Positions 38,614 through 46,040 of a stretch of 64,000 bases of DNA are shown here, piece after piece. Made by a program: the position numbers and the translations under genes. The stretch's first letter is position 1. Each line of letters starts with the position of its first letter. The DNA comes from a virus, in the IMG/VR virus record IMGVR_UViG_3300045999_010887, positions 16,655 to 80,654 of that record; one strand, 5' to 3'. The notes under the pieces are model-generated. The model was given only the letters and a program-made list of their open reading frames with translations, did not search any database and was not told where the DNA came from.

Positions 38614-40338
38614 TTAGCTTTCAGATCTTAGCTGTTTCTCACGAGATTGCAAGGCCTGCTTGAAGGCAAGTGCGTACTCTTCCCTTTGCTCCTCGTTCAG
38701 TCGCTGGTTGGCTACGCCAGCAATCTGCTTGACGTTCATGACACCCATGGATACATCCAGTTGAATGGTGAAGGTTGGCCTACCATCAATCATGCAAAGC
38801 ACAATGAAGTGCTTACGTTTCTTGATGTCTTCTGCATACTGGGACGCAGAGCCCACACAGTTGCGGACTGCTTGTCCCCACTGTGCAAGTTGATGCGTAT
38901 CAATGGGTTGCAGGAATGTCCAGCTATGGCCATTCATCTCTACATGCACAGGTGCAGGGAATAGATCCTGGTGCAGTGACTCCTTCTTGTTCTGAATCTT
39001 CCATGCCTCTGCTTGCACATAGTCATGGAAGTCAGGCATGCGCCAACGCTTTGGTGGCTCAAGTGTTTTACCTGCCTCAAGGATACGCATGATCATTGAG
39101 AAGGTATCGTTCATCTCATACCATGAATGAACAAAATAGTTGTAATCAGAATGGATTAAAGAACGAGCTGACGCAGACTTCTCTTCATTAGATTTTTCAG
39201 AATACTTACGCATCATATTGAGGAACGATGTAACACTCATGTGCTCACGTAGCCAAACAATGAGTTCATCACTGGTACGCAAGTGATTGAGATTGACTTG
39301 ACGTAACTCAGCAAAGTATGTACGGTAATGATCAAGCGGACAGTCGGGCCATACTCGATTGATAAAGTAGATTGAATTAGTCGTCTGCTCAAATTCTTTG
39401 TAACCATACTTAATTGCTTTACGCAATTCGTTATCAACATTGTTGTACTGTTCAACAGAGCGATCAAGCATTGTTTGCAAACGCTTCTTGATAAATGGAG
39501 TTGTAATGATGTGCTGAATATCGTTGATGGTTAGATAGGTTAAAGATGTGTAATTATTCTTAGCTGTCCATGCATTAGCAAGGTCAACTATATTGTCAAC
39601 CGTTAACTTGAATACTGAACGATCTTCGATGCAGTTTGTTAATGCAAATGGAAACTCAAGTGCATCAAGAAGGTTATTACATTTGATGCGATCAAACATG
39701 GAATGACTGTCGTTCCATGTTGGGATAGTTTCCATCAAAGTTGACTCAAAACTATTGATTGCATCATTCATATCACGTGACTTCTGGTAGTAACTAGCAA
39801 TACCCATGGCACGCCAATTACGTGCATCATTACCTGCAATGATGTCTTGCTTAGTTATGGTACGTGAGTACGTAAAGGTTTGCGCGCCACGTGTACTGGC
39901 GTGTTCGGTGCAACGATCTTTAGTATTCCAGATATGACGAGGTAGTACCTTAGCTGCAGCTGCAGTGTTCTTGAATGCATAGGCATAGCCATAGATGTAG
40001 TCCTCACCTTTGGCAGGTAGCCATGCGGCATACCAGCATTGCTCAAAGTGATAGAGGATTGCAATGGTAATTGTACGTGCTTGTGGTGTGGCAACATCAA
40101 CCACCTTGGTAAAGCGATGGTAACGTTCTGATACACCTGACGAATTGATACGATCAATTGCATCTTGTTGATAGCTACCACGCACCACATTCTCAGGGAT
40201 GAGATGTGGGATATTACCCAATGGATATTTAGCTTTCTTTGTAGTCTTCTTGGGTTCCTGTTCTTTGACCAAAGCCTTAAGCTTTGGATCATAAGCCAAG
40301 AGTTCTTGTTGCAGGCAAGAGGGAATTTGGAAGTGCAT
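38614..40338 (-). CDS. PcfJ-like protein
   Basis: 574 residues. The C-terminal part has the PcfJ-like core: LAQWGQAVRNCVGSASQYAE, HFIVLCMIDGRPTFTIQLDV and MNVKQIAGVANQRLNEEQRE. PcfJ-like proteins occur on conjugative plasmids and phages; their biochemical role is not settled. The N-terminal two thirds are helical and Tyr/Asn-rich, with no other domain recognised. It is the largest gene of the small-gene block. Family-1 RNA copy b lies 31 bases upstream of its CAACTC-ATG start. Confidence 0.72.
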   Translation of the reverse strand: MHFQIPSCLQQELLAYDPKLKALVKEQEPKKTTKKAKYPLGNIPHLIPENVVRGSYQQDAIDRINSSGVSERYHRFTKVVDVATPQARTITIAILYHFEQCWYAAWLPAKGEDYIYGYAYAFKNTAAAAKVLPRHIWNTKDRCTEHASTRGAQTFTYSRTITKQDIIAGNDARNWRAMGIASYYQKSRDMNDAINSFESTLMETIPTWNDSHSMFDRIKCNNLLDALEFPFALTNCIEDRSVFKLTVDNIVDLANAWTAKNNYTSLTYLTINDIQHIITTPFIKKRLQTMLDRSVEQYNNVDNELRKAIKYGYKEFEQTTNSIYFINRVWPDCPLDHYRTYFAELRQVNLNHLRTSDELIVWLREHMSVTSFLNMMRKYSEKSNEEKSASARSLIHSDYNYFVHSWYEMNDTFSMIMRILEAGKTLEPPKRWRMPDFHDYVQAEAWKIQNKKESLHQDLFPAPVHVEMNGHSWTFLQPIDTHQLAQWGQAVRNCVGSASQYAEDIKKRKHFIVLCMIDGRPTFTIQLDVSMGVMNVKQIAGVANQRLNEEQREEYALAFKQALQSREKQLRSES

Positions 40339-40368
40339 GAGTTGAATTGATTGAGTAGGTACTGAAAA

Positions 40369-40400
40369 GCCTGGGACTTACACCTTACGGATGCCCAGGC
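40369..40400 (-). ncRNA. Family-1 RNA element, copy b
   Basis: Outer stem GCCTGGG/CCCAGGC, internal loop CAT opposite TGTAAGT, inner stem CC/GG closed by a GTAA (GNRA) tetraloop on the - strand. Upstream of the PcfJ-like gene. Confidence 0.75.
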
Positions 40401-40413
40401 ATGATGTCAAACG

Positions 40414-40656
40414 TTAGTCAAGTTCGACCAGTTGCCACTGAGGATCGAGCTGATCAAGATAGGCGCAGAAGCCATCTTCATCAAGAGGAAATGGTTCCTC
40501 TGGATCCAGCTCGACAGTTGTTGTACACAATGCAGGAGCCCACTCTTCAGGGTCGAGGCGAGTCGCCCGATAGAGCAGGCGCATTTCGTCAACAACTGCT
40601 GTAACTGTGACATGAGTATCAGTGAAATGAGTGTCTTCAATGGCTAAGACTGTCAT
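40414..40656 (-). CDS. Hypothetical acidic protein, 80 residues
   Basis: From ATG 40656 (TGATG overlap with the upstream stop): MTVLAIEDTHFTDTHVTVTA, then LCTTTVELDPEEPFPLDEDG and CAYLDQLDPQWQLVELD. Very acidic, so a DNA-mimic role is conceivable but unsupported. Confidence 0.6.
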   Translation of the reverse strand: MTVLAIEDTHFTDTHVTVTAVVDEMRLLYRATRLDPEEWAPALCTTTVELDPEEPFPLDEDGFCAYLDQLDPQWQLVELD

Positions 40657-40841
40657 CAGTTGTCCTCGATGTAGGAACAGTTGGTGGTTTTGATGAGGCG
40701 GTACTTCATCCACAGACGTGCTGTGTCGTACTCGCCATTGAAGCGTGCTTCATCTAACACATTTGAATTCGCCCTGCGCTGTGCACAGGCAGCAAGATTA
40801 ATGCGATCAAACATGTTGATGTAGTCTGTGTATGTAGCCAT
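40656..40841 (-). CDS. Small protein, 61 residues
   Basis: MATYTDYINMFDRINLAACA, then QRRANSNVLDEARFNGEYDT, ending NCSYIEDN. Leader CTCAACTCATTTCAATTC-ATG lacks Shine-Dalgarno and follows family-1 RNA copy c. Confidence 0.6.
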   Translation of the reverse strand: MATYTDYINMFDRINLAACAQRRANSNVLDEARFNGEYDTARLWMKYRLIKTTNCSYIEDN

Positions 40842-40873
40842 GAATTGAAATGAGTTGAGGTAATGGACAAAAG

Positions 40874-40901
40874 CTGGGACTTACACCTTACGGATGCCCA
40901 G
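40874..40901 (-). ncRNA. Family-1 RNA element, copy c
   Basis: Outer stem CTGGG/CCCAG, loop CAT opposite TGTAAGT, inner CC-GTAA-GG. Nearly identical to copy b but with changed flanks. Confidence 0.72.
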
Positions 40902-40905
40902 ATCT

Positions 40906-41106
40906 TTAGATTATCTTAATGTTTGATTTGCTCAAACCTGTGCCTGGGATACTGATTGATCCACGCACACCAGACTCACGTGCATTGAGTGTGAGTTGGA
41001 ACGGTCCAAGCTGAAACGATTTGCTATAGGATTGAATACCATTTTCTGTGATATTGAATCCAGCAATGGTCTTATCAAAGCTGATTGGTGATTTGTCTTT
41101 AGTCAT
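40906..41106 (-). CDS. DUF4236-like small protein
   Basis: 66 residues. SYSKSFQLGPFQLTLNARES then GVRGSISIPGTGLSKSN resembles the DUF4236 beta motif (f.ksf.lgp..lnlsksGv..S.g.pGtg). Role unknown. ATGA overlap with the upstream gene. Confidence 0.6.
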   Translation of the reverse strand: MTKDKSPISFDKTIAGFNITENGIQSYSKSFQLGPFQLTLNARESGVRGSISIPGTGLSKSNIKII

Positions 41107-41315
41107 TTCAAGTTCTCGGGCATTAGTTGATTGATGTCATCTTCATCTTCAAAATTTGTCATTACAAACTTTTGTCCATCGGGGGCAACAAAGCCCCCGA
41201 TAAAACCAATACCGTATTTGTCTGCTGATTCTTTCATCTTGGCTACAAGCTGCATAGCTTGAAGTCTTTGAAGATCAATTGAATCAGGAATACGAGGAGT
41301 GTTGGAACTAGACAT
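41103..41315 (-). CDS. Small protein, 70 residues
   Basis: MSSSNTPRIPDSIDLQRLQA, then MQLVAKMKESADKYGIGFIG and FVMTNFEDEDDINQLMPENL. Leader AATCAACTCAACACCA-ATG. The 138-base gap upstream contains a CCCCTGG/CCAGGGG hairpin (41419-41440). Confidence 0.6.
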   Translation of the reverse strand: MSSSNTPRIPDSIDLQRLQAMQLVAKMKESADKYGIGFIGGFVAPDGQKFVMTNFEDEDDINQLMPENLK

Positions 41316-41453
41316 TGGTGTTGAGTTGATTGGTGGTCTAGAAGACTTGGGTAGTCTACCAGGGTTGTCAAGGGATGGTAAAGGGGGAATACATAATAGT
41401 TTCTTATAGAACTAAAGGTATCCCCCTGGTACTTCCCCAGGGGTTGTAGGGGA

Positions 41454-41900
41454 CTACGAATGCATAGCCTGGTGCTCCTGCCAAGCAGCTGCGTGCATTT
41501 CTGCTGCAGTGATTGGAGGTTCACCTGGTTCGTTCGGAGTTGGGTCGTAGTCGAGTTCTTCTTCCAGCATGGAGATCATTTCTTCGACTAGACCCTTGGC
41601 ATGTGGTGTAAGGTGTTCATCCATTTCATGGCGCTTGCTCTCGCGAGCTTGCACATTCTTTAAGATGGAGTGAACTTCTGCAAGGTAGTAATACTCGTTC
41701 TGTTGTGCGTAATACATCCGTAATAATGCTTGAATTTCAGATGCAACCTTGGGGCCAGCTTGATGAAGTGATTGAATGCGGTACAAACCAAAGTCCAAGA
41801 TCGCTTGAATAGTTTGTAGTTGTGCACGCATCAAAATGTTCCTCGCCCTGGTACCAAGGCAAGGACAATCAAGCACTGATGTTTCTGGTTTTAAATGCAT
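41454..41900 (-). CDS. Protein with RNA polymerase alpha-CTD-like domain
   Basis: 148 residues. The first 60 (LDCPCLGTRARNILMRAQLQ, TIQAILDFGLYRIQSLHQAG, PKVASEIQALL) match the helix-hairpin-helix pattern of the RpoA C-terminal domain (l.lS.Ra.N.L....i.Ti..L ... G.KsL.EI). The rest is acidic. It may mimic alpha-CTD to redirect host transcription, an inference from fold pattern only. Family-1 RNA copy d is in its leader. Confidence 0.6.
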   Translation of the reverse strand: MHLKPETSVLDCPCLGTRARNILMRAQLQTIQAILDFGLYRIQSLHQAGPKVASEIQALLRMYYAQQNEYYYLAEVHSILKNVQARESKRHEMDEHLTPHAKGLVEEMISMLEEELDYDPTPNEPGEPPITAAEMHAAAWQEHQAMHS

Positions 41901-41929
41901 GGTTGGTTTGGAGTTAAGGTTGGATTAAA

Positions 41930-41969
41930 GCCTGGGACTTACACCACATTGTTATGTGGACGCCCAGGC
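41930..41969 (-). ncRNA. Family-1 RNA element, copy d
   Basis: Outer stem GCCTGGG/CCCAGGC, loop CGT opposite TGTAAGT, inner stem CCACAT/ATGTGG with loop AACA. The changed inner stem keeps pairing. Confidence 0.75.
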
Positions 41970-42033
41970 TATGACTGAAGTATTGGCATGTATTGGCACT
42001 TTGTACGTGCCACCCAATACTACGGTATAACGA

Positions 42034-42291
42034 TTACGTTGTCTTAGGTTCGAGCATGATCCAGCCTGTGTAGTTAGCACTGCTGCGATCAATGGTTACT
42101 AAGCCGTGTTCCTCCAGTCTTGTCAATGCTGTGAGGTATTGATCAAGCCTAGAGTTTTGGACGGGACACCTTGGTACGTAACACGGTGTGTTCTTGTACT
42201 TCTTCCTGTGGTTCAGGTAGTACAAGTAGATGTTCCGTTGATTGATGCTCAATCCGACTGGCGGTGTCAGCGTTGATGTTGCCGTTGTCAT
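42034..42291 (-). CDS. Winged-helix-like small protein, 85 residues
   Basis: From ATG 42291 (TGATG overlap): LSINQRNIYLYYLNHRKKYK, then LDQYLTALTRLEEHGLVTID and SSANYTGWIMLEPK. The helix-helix-strand-turn-strand order suggests a winged helix, perhaps a regulator. Start upstream in the same frame is possible. Confidence 0.55.
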   Translation of the reverse strand: MTTATSTLTPPVGLSINQRNIYLYYLNHRKKYKNTPCYVPRCPVQNSRLDQYLTALTRLEEHGLVTIDRSSANYTGWIMLEPKTT

Positions 42292-42751
42292 CAGCAGTAA
42301 TGTGGAGTTGATTCGGGGTAGACAGTAGCGTATCCGTTGGAGAAGTTGACTTCGTAGTTGTGGTACGTCGTCGAGAGACCGAGGCTTGGCTGGTCTGCGA
42401 CTTCGTACTCGTCGAAGTATTGGATGAAGGCTTGGACCGCTTGCTTCTTGGAGAAGACACAGTGGGTGAGGACTGGGAGTCCTGCTTGGTACCACCATCC
42501 GCCTTCTTCTGGACCGCCGTAGTGGAGCGTCGTTTCGTGGACGGTGACAGTCGTTGGGTCTTCATGCTCCCACTGTTGGTGGGTTGTGTATCGCTGGATG
42601 GCAAAACGTGCTTTCCAGGAGTTGGGGTAGAACTTTTGGAGTTCAGAGATGTAAGACATTTGATTGCATCAATGAAAGTTGTGATGAGAATTGAAATGAT
42701 GACAATGATGTGAACAACAATGTCATCTTCGTGTTGCTTAGGCTTGGTCAT
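42149..42751 (-). other. Alternative 200-codon frame overprinting two genes
   Basis: Open frame from ATG 42751: charged start, then VVHIIVIISILITTFIDAIK as a strong membrane span in sequence not covered by other genes, then a Ser/Thr-rich stretch that lies in a shifted frame over 42291-42659 and 42034-42291. Either a short membrane peptide with an accidental extension or true overlapping coding. Confidence 0.3.
42291..42659 (-). CDS. Hypothetical protein, 122 residues
   Basis: MSYISELQKFYPNSWKARFA, then TTVTVHETTLHYGGPEEGGW and KKQAVQAFIQYFDEYEVADQ. Balanced, globular composition, more convincing than the overlapping frame. CAATCAA-ATG leader. Function unknown. Confidence 0.6.
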   Translation of the reverse strand: MSYISELQKFYPNSWKARFAIQRYTTHQQWEHEDPTTVTVHETTLHYGGPEEGGWWYQAGLPVLTHCVFSKKQAVQAFIQYFDEYEVADQPSLGLSTTYHNYEVNFSNGYATVYPESTPHYC

Positions 42752-42941
42752 CGTAAAGCTCCTGTTCTTGGTTAGGTGTATTAGTCACAGAGAAACCGAC
42801 GAATTGTCCGTCGATTTCAATGAGTGACCATTCGGATTGATCAGCTTCACGCATGGCTTCTTCTAGTTCGTATGCACGATCAGCCATTGCGTCAAGCAAG
42901 TCTGCATTGCGCTGCTCATCAATGAAGCTAAAATCTTTCAT
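42738..42941 (-). CDS. Small acidic protein, 67 residues
   Basis: MKDFSFIDEQRNADLLDAMA, then YELEEAMREADQSEWSLIEI and GFSVTNTPNQEQELYDDQ. Leader ATTCAACTCAAACC after family-1 RNA copy e. Function unknown. Confidence 0.6.
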   Translation of the reverse strand: MKDFSFIDEQRNADLLDAMADRAYELEEAMREADQSEWSLIEIDGQFVGFSVTNTPNQEQELYDDQA

Positions 42942-42969
42942 GGTTTGAGTTGAATAAATGAACAGTTGT

Positions 42970-43021
42970 CCTGGGACTTACACCACTTATTGAGAAGAGT
43001 TCTCAAGAGTGGAGGCCCAGG
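42970..43021 (-). ncRNA. Family-1 RNA element, copy e
   Basis: Outer stem CCTGGG/CCCAGG, loop CCT opposite TGTAAGT, inner stem CCACT/AGTGG capped by TTGAGA/TCTCAA. The longest copy; the loop sequence is retained. Confidence 0.75.
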
Positions 43022-43031
43022 TGATGTGTGA

Positions 43032-43538
43032 TTAGGCTTTGATGTCGCTCCAAGCAATACCGCGAGCGATATTACTGATTGCGCAGCCTGTCACGTTGTA
43101 ACGGCGACCAATAGCTTGGTACGCCTGAGTTTTGCTTGTCCACCCACCCATGTACTTCTCATCGTTGATGAGCAGTTTGATTTCACGTACTTGGCTGGGT
43201 GTAAGCTTAGGTACAGGACCGCGATAACGTAGATGTGTAGTACCAGAAGCACCAACAGGTTTGAACTGTGTTGTGGTCTTGGTCTCTTTCCTATCACGTT
43301 CTGCAAGTTCCTTTAGATAAGCCAAGCCCTGTTCCTTGGACATGACAGGACCATTCATCCGTCCCCGTGACGGTTGCATGGGGGGTTGAGGGGGTGTCTC
43401 GATCCATGGACTGCGGATAGGAAAGCCAAGCGTTACTGACGTTCCATCCTTGAGGATGGAGATGGTGACCTTACCATCCCTTGTAATCACAGAGACGTGA
43501 TCGGGGGCGGTCACATCGAGTTGGCTGAGCGCGTCCAT
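43032..43538 (-). CDS. Putative DNA-binding protein with C-terminal HTH
   Basis: 168 residues. The N-terminus (HVSVITRDGKVTISILKDGT) is beta. The C-terminus (KLTPSQVREIKLLINDEKYM, SKTQAYQAIGRRYNVTGCAI, SNIARGIAW) is a resolvase-like HTH similar to those of NUMOD/HNH genes. No nuclease core is visible, so it may be a regulator or a homing-endonuclease relic. Confidence 0.6.
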   Translation of the reverse strand: MDALSQLDVTAPDHVSVITRDGKVTISILKDGTSVTLGFPIRSPWIETPPQPPMQPSRGRMNGPVMSKEQGLAYLKELAERDRKETKTTTQFKPVGASGTTHLRYRGPVPKLTPSQVREIKLLINDEKYMGGWTSKTQAYQAIGRRYNVTGCAISNIARGIAWSDIKA

Positions 43539-43676
43539 GAGTGATGTACTGGAGTTTGAGTGGACTGTTGGGTGAGCTGCCCCTGCCTTGCAGGATGCAG
43601 GTAGAGAATAGCTGGTACGTACAGAGATGCAAGTACCAGCCGTAGCGCTTTGCGTTTGCGGGACACCAGATGTAGG
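43539..43676 (-). other. Leader spacer with hairpins
   Basis: No gene seen. On the - strand a GCTGGTAC/GTACCAGC stem (about 43593-43621) and a CCTGC/GCAGG stem precede the leader CACTCAAACTCCAGTACATC and ATG 43538. The layout resembles the other spacers here, but it is not a family-1 or family-2 copy. Confidence 0.4.
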
Positions 43677-43904
43677 TTAGTCGTGTGGGATAAAGTCCGA
43701 GTCGTTGAGTAGCTGATGAACTGACAAGCAGTCTTCAGCGATCTCATCTCTGGTGCAACCTTCCCATTCGATGGACTGGTCTTCAATGACTTCACAGCCA
43801 GCATCTTCGAGCTGGTCGTGGAATTGAGACCAAGTACGTGCGTTGCCCCAGACATGGGCATAACGACCGGAATGATCAGCGACTAGTGCGATGTGGAGTG
43901 CCAT
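43677..43904 (-). CDS. Small protein, 75 residues
   Basis: From ATG 43904: MALHIALVADHSGRYAHVWG, then FHDQLEDAGCEVIEDQSIEW and LSVHQLLNDSDFIPHD. CTACTCAACAGAACA leader. Function unknown. Confidence 0.6.
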   Translation of the reverse strand: MALHIALVADHSGRYAHVWGNARTWSQFHDQLEDAGCEVIEDQSIEWEGCTRDEIAEDCLSVHQLLNDSDFIPHD

Positions 43905-44100
43905 TGTTCTGTTGAGTAGGGTTGGAGTTGATGTTAGTGATGTCAATGCCGATCAGTGCAGGCACTGTGAATGCGGCAATGATGAGGGCAAAGAGAGCAA
44001 TGCCGTACGACCAAAGTTGATTTGAGCGAGTCTCAGTAGACTCACCATAAGAATCAAGGATGATGTACTTGCCTTTGCCCATGGAATAGATGGTCTTCAT
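43876..44100 (-). CDS. Small membrane protein, 74 residues
   Basis: From ATG 44100: MKTIYSMGKGKYIILDSYGE, then LWSYGIALFALIIAAFTVPA as the membrane span, then a polar tail. Its ATG is one base after the upstream stop, and its 3' end overlaps the next gene by 29 bases. Confidence 0.6.
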   Translation of the reverse strand: MKTIYSMGKGKYIILDSYGESTETRSNQLWSYGIALFALIIAAFTVPALIGIDITNINSNPTQQNNGTPHRTSR

Positions 44101-44101
44101 C

Positions 44102-44365
44102 TTAGATCGTGGCAAGAATGTAACGGACGCAAACCAGATGATCTGGCTTGAAACCAGGCGGTAGTTCTTCTGCGTAGAACCACTCGCCCTTGACATCAAG
44201 CGAGACGCATTCGCTGTTTCGTGCAAAGCCAAGAGCTTTATCACCCTTGGTGCACCAAACAATGTAGACGCATGCGTCCATGCAAAGGATGTAATAATCA
44301 TCCTGCTTGATATCAAACGTTTCAAGTGCGTCTTGAATGTCTGAATGATCAAATGTAATTGGCAT
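44102..44365 (-). CDS. Hypothetical protein, 87 residues
   Basis: MPITFDHSDIQDALETFDIK, then YILCMDACVYIVWCTKGDKA and GEWFYAEELPPGFKPDHLVC. Alpha/beta with several Cys. Leader GCATACAACACT-ATG. Function unknown. Confidence 0.6.
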   Translation of the reverse strand: MPITFDHSDIQDALETFDIKQDDYYILCMDACVYIVWCTKGDKALGFARNSECVSLDVKGEWFYAEELPPGFKPDHLVCVRYILATI

Positions 44366-44384
44366 AGTGTTGTATGCAATGGAT

Positions 44385-44434
44385 GCAGGGAAAACCCTGC
44401 AGAAAACCCACTCATCACAAGGATGAGAAGGGTT
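44385..44434 (-). promoter_or_regulatory. Double leader hairpin
   Basis: On the - strand AACCC/GGGTT around CTCATC/GATGAG (44434-44405), then GCAGGG-TTTT-CCCTGC (44400-44385), then the leader of 44102-44365. Confidence 0.5.
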
Positions 44435-44445
44435 AAGTGCAGAGG

Positions 44446-44649
44446 TCAGTTAACGTACTTACTGTTGATGCAGTAATACGTATCACCAAGGAATCCCTTG
44501 GTGTAGATCAGGTTGTGCCCTGGTTGGTTATGGCATGTGTTCTTGTAATGCTCATTGAGCATCTTCTGTCCACAGACGGACAGGATCATGCCAATACCAG
44601 TGCCAACAACGATGGCGATAACAGAGTCAGCCAGATGATTGTTAGTCAT
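44446..44649 (-). CDS. Small membrane protein with Cys tail, 67 residues
   Basis: MTNNHLADSVIAIVVGTGIG, then MILSVCGQKMLNEHYKNTCH and FLGDTYYCINSKYVN. One membrane span then a Cys/Tyr-rich domain. Stands 3 bases after the previous stop. Function unknown. Confidence 0.6.
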   Translation of the reverse strand: MTNNHLADSVIAIVVGTGIGMILSVCGQKMLNEHYKNTCHNQPGHNLIYTKGFLGDTYYCINSKYVN

Positions 44650-44652
44650 GAT

Positions 44653-44856
44653 TCAGATGTCTTTCTTGGGAGTGATAACAAATGCCATGTCATCAGGCAT
44701 CATGAGTGCAGCAGCACGACAACGAATGTCATGCAGCTTCTCTGATGCATTAACCGATTGACATGTCTTGGTAGCAACCTTTGCTGTAGTCTTGGTTGCA
44801 GTTACTACCCAAGGCAGGAATTCACGTACGTTCTTCCTGAAATTAAGTGCAGTCAT
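44653..44856 (-). CDS. Small basic protein, 67 residues
   Basis: MTALNFRKNVREFLPWVVTA, then TKTTAKVATKTCQSVNASEK and LMMPDDMAFVITPKKDI. Leader CTCAACTCAATGCC-ATG. Function unknown. Confidence 0.58.
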   Translation of the reverse strand: MTALNFRKNVREFLPWVVTATKTTAKVATKTCQSVNASEKLHDIRCRAAALMMPDDMAFVITPKKDI

Positions 44857-44875
44857 GGCATTGAGTTGAGTGGAA

Positions 44876-44916
44876 GCAGGATATAGAATCCTGCAGTAAA
44901 GGGCCGAAGCCCCTTA
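44876..44916 (-). promoter_or_regulatory. Double leader hairpin with TTCG loop
   Basis: On the - strand TAAGGGGC-TTCG-GCCCTTTA (44916-44897) then GCAGGAT/ATCCTGC (44894-44876), then the leader of 44653-44856. Same two-stem layout as 44385-44434. Confidence 0.5.
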
Positions 44917-44925
44917 GAGCAGGAA

Positions 44926-45174
44926 TCAGAAGATCGTTGCGTAAAGATTGTCGAGGTGCATCGTGGTAATGTACTGATAGTAATCAGACATTGCAGCTAA
45001 TAACTCCTTGGTACCAGCAGGAATACCGTTACCAAGAGTTTGTACCTCACGTTCAATCCAACAAGGATTGCCATAGCAGTCATCAACTTCTACTTCATAA
45101 CGAAGCATAGTTGATTCACCGCCATGCCAAGTGATACGCTCGGTTGCACCTTCGTAAGGGTAGTAGCACAGCAT
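44926..45174 (-). CDS. Hypothetical protein, 82 residues
   Basis: From ATG 45174: MLCYYPYEGATERITWHGGE, then RYEVEVDDCYGNPCWIEREV and KELLAAMSDYYQYITTMHLD. Leader CTACTCAACACAACACT after family-2 copy A. Function unknown. Confidence 0.58.
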   Translation of the reverse strand: MLCYYPYEGATERITWHGGESTMLRYEVEVDDCYGNPCWIEREVQTLGNGIPAGTKELLAAMSDYYQYITTMHLDNLYATIF

Positions 45175-45192
45175 AGTGTTGTGTTGAGTAGA

Positions 45193-45237
45193 TGCCACGG
45201 GATTGTGGCAAGTGTTGTGTGGGGGATTTGATCCCCC
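45193..45237 (-). ncRNA. Family-2 RNA cassette, copy A
   Basis: On the - strand GGGGG-ATCAAAT-CCCCC (45237-45221), then TGCCAC-AATCCC-GTGGCA (45210-45193). The seven-base loop resembles a tRNA T loop with T54 changed to A. Confidence 0.6.
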
Positions 45238-45251
45238 GGCATCACGCCTGG

Positions 45252-45446
45252 TCAGAAGACCATCACAACGTCGTCGGCCTCCATCATCTCCTCGAAGGAC
45301 ATGATGCGCACGTCATGCGTGCCTTGTATGCCGTTGTTAAGTTCGGGTGCATTGAGCTCGAAGTCGCATTGAGCTGCTTCGATTAGCGCCTCTTCCCACT
45401 GGAAGGAAACGCCATGTTGCACGCCGTCAATCACAATGAAGTACAT
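45252..45446 (-). CDS. Small acidic protein, 64 residues
   Basis: MYFIVIDGVQHGVSFQWEEA, then LIEAAQCDFELNAPELNNGI and MSFEEMMEADDVVMVF. Leader CTACTTAACTCAACACC after copy B. Function unknown. Confidence 0.58.
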   Translation of the reverse strand: MYFIVIDGVQHGVSFQWEEALIEAAQCDFELNAPELNNGIQGTHDVRIMSFEEMMEADDVVMVF

Positions 45447-45464
45447 GGTGTTGAGTTAAGTAGA

Positions 45465-45525
45465 TGCCACGAGATTGTGGCAAGTCTGAACCAGGGGATT
45501 GCACCCTGGAACGCCGCTTAAACGG
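45465..45525 (-). ncRNA. Family-2 RNA cassette, copy B
   Basis: On the - strand CCGTTTAAGCGG (45525-45514), CCAGGG-TGCAATC-CCCTGG (45509-45491), and TGCCAC-AATCTC-GTGGCA (45482-45465). Confidence 0.65.
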
Positions 45526-45527
45526 AC

Positions 45528-45707
45528 TCAGATAGCGTAACCGTTGGTGATGCACCAGTTACGGTGAAGCGTGTCATGCTCCTTCGGCCAGTCATGTGTA
45601 ATGCACTGGTGAGCCGTTGCCTTGTCCACAAAATGGATGACGACTTGGCTACCAATGCCCATGATGGAAGCAGCAATGAGCACGCAGGATGCAATACGTT
45701 GAGTCAT
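45528..45707 (-). CDS. Secreted or membrane-anchored small protein, 59 residues
   Basis: From ATG 45707: MTQRIASCVLIAASIMGIGS as a signal or anchor, then HQCITHDWPKEHDTLHRNWC and ITNGYAI. The His/Trp/Cys-rich tail looks conserved. Leader CTACTCAACGCAATC. Function unknown. Confidence 0.6.
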   Translation of the reverse strand: MTQRIASCVLIAASIMGIGSQVVIHFVDKATAHQCITHDWPKEHDTLHRNWCITNGYAI

Positions 45708-45723
45708 GATTGCGTTGAGTAGA

Positions 45724-45768
45724 TGCCACGGGATTGTGGCAAGTCTGATGCCGGGAATTGAACCCGGC
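45724..45768 (-). ncRNA. Family-2 RNA cassette, copy C
   Basis: On the - strand GCCGGG-TTCAATT-CCCGGC (45768-45750), a perfect T-loop arm, then TGCCAC-AATCCC-GTGGCA (45741-45724). Confidence 0.68.
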
Positions 45769-45781
45769 TGCGCACCAGCTA

Positions 45782-45964
45782 TCAGAAAGGATGATAGTCG
45801 ACTACCAGAAGATCTTGCTCCCAATCCTCAAAGGATTGGAAGTATTCAAGAGCTTCTTGCTCGTTGTCAAACACCTTCTCACATCCCTGGAAGTAGGCGT
45901 CTTCGAATGTGTAGTCAGCGTAAACAGCAAAAGGATTACGCTTAACTTGAACGGAGTAATACAT
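45782..45964 (-). CDS. Small acidic protein, 60 residues
   Basis: From ATG 45964: MYYSVQVKRNPFAVYADYTF, then FDNEQEALEYFQSFEDWEQD and LLVVDYHPF. Leader CTACTCAACTCAAC. Function unknown. Confidence 0.58.
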   Translation of the reverse strand: MYYSVQVKRNPFAVYADYTFEDAYFQGCEKVFDNEQEALEYFQSFEDWEQDLLVVDYHPF

Positions 45965-45979
45965 GTTGAGTTGAGTAGA

Positions 45980-46039
45980 TGCCACGGGATTGTGGCAATA
46001 ACTGGACCAGGGTTTGCACCTGGTCACCCGCTTTAACGG
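45980..46039 (-). ncRNA. Family-2 RNA cassette, copy D
   Basis: On the - strand CCGTTAAAGCGG (46039-46028), GACCAGG-TGCAAAC-CCTGGTC (46025-46005), and TGCCAC-AATCCC-GTGGCA (45997-45980). Confidence 0.68.
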
Positions 46040-46040
46040 A

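Noticed and set aside
43511-43861. 116-residue - strand frame
   Set aside because: It overlaps two better genes and the hairpin spacer, and its composition (Ser/Thr/Leu/His) is that of a shifted frame.
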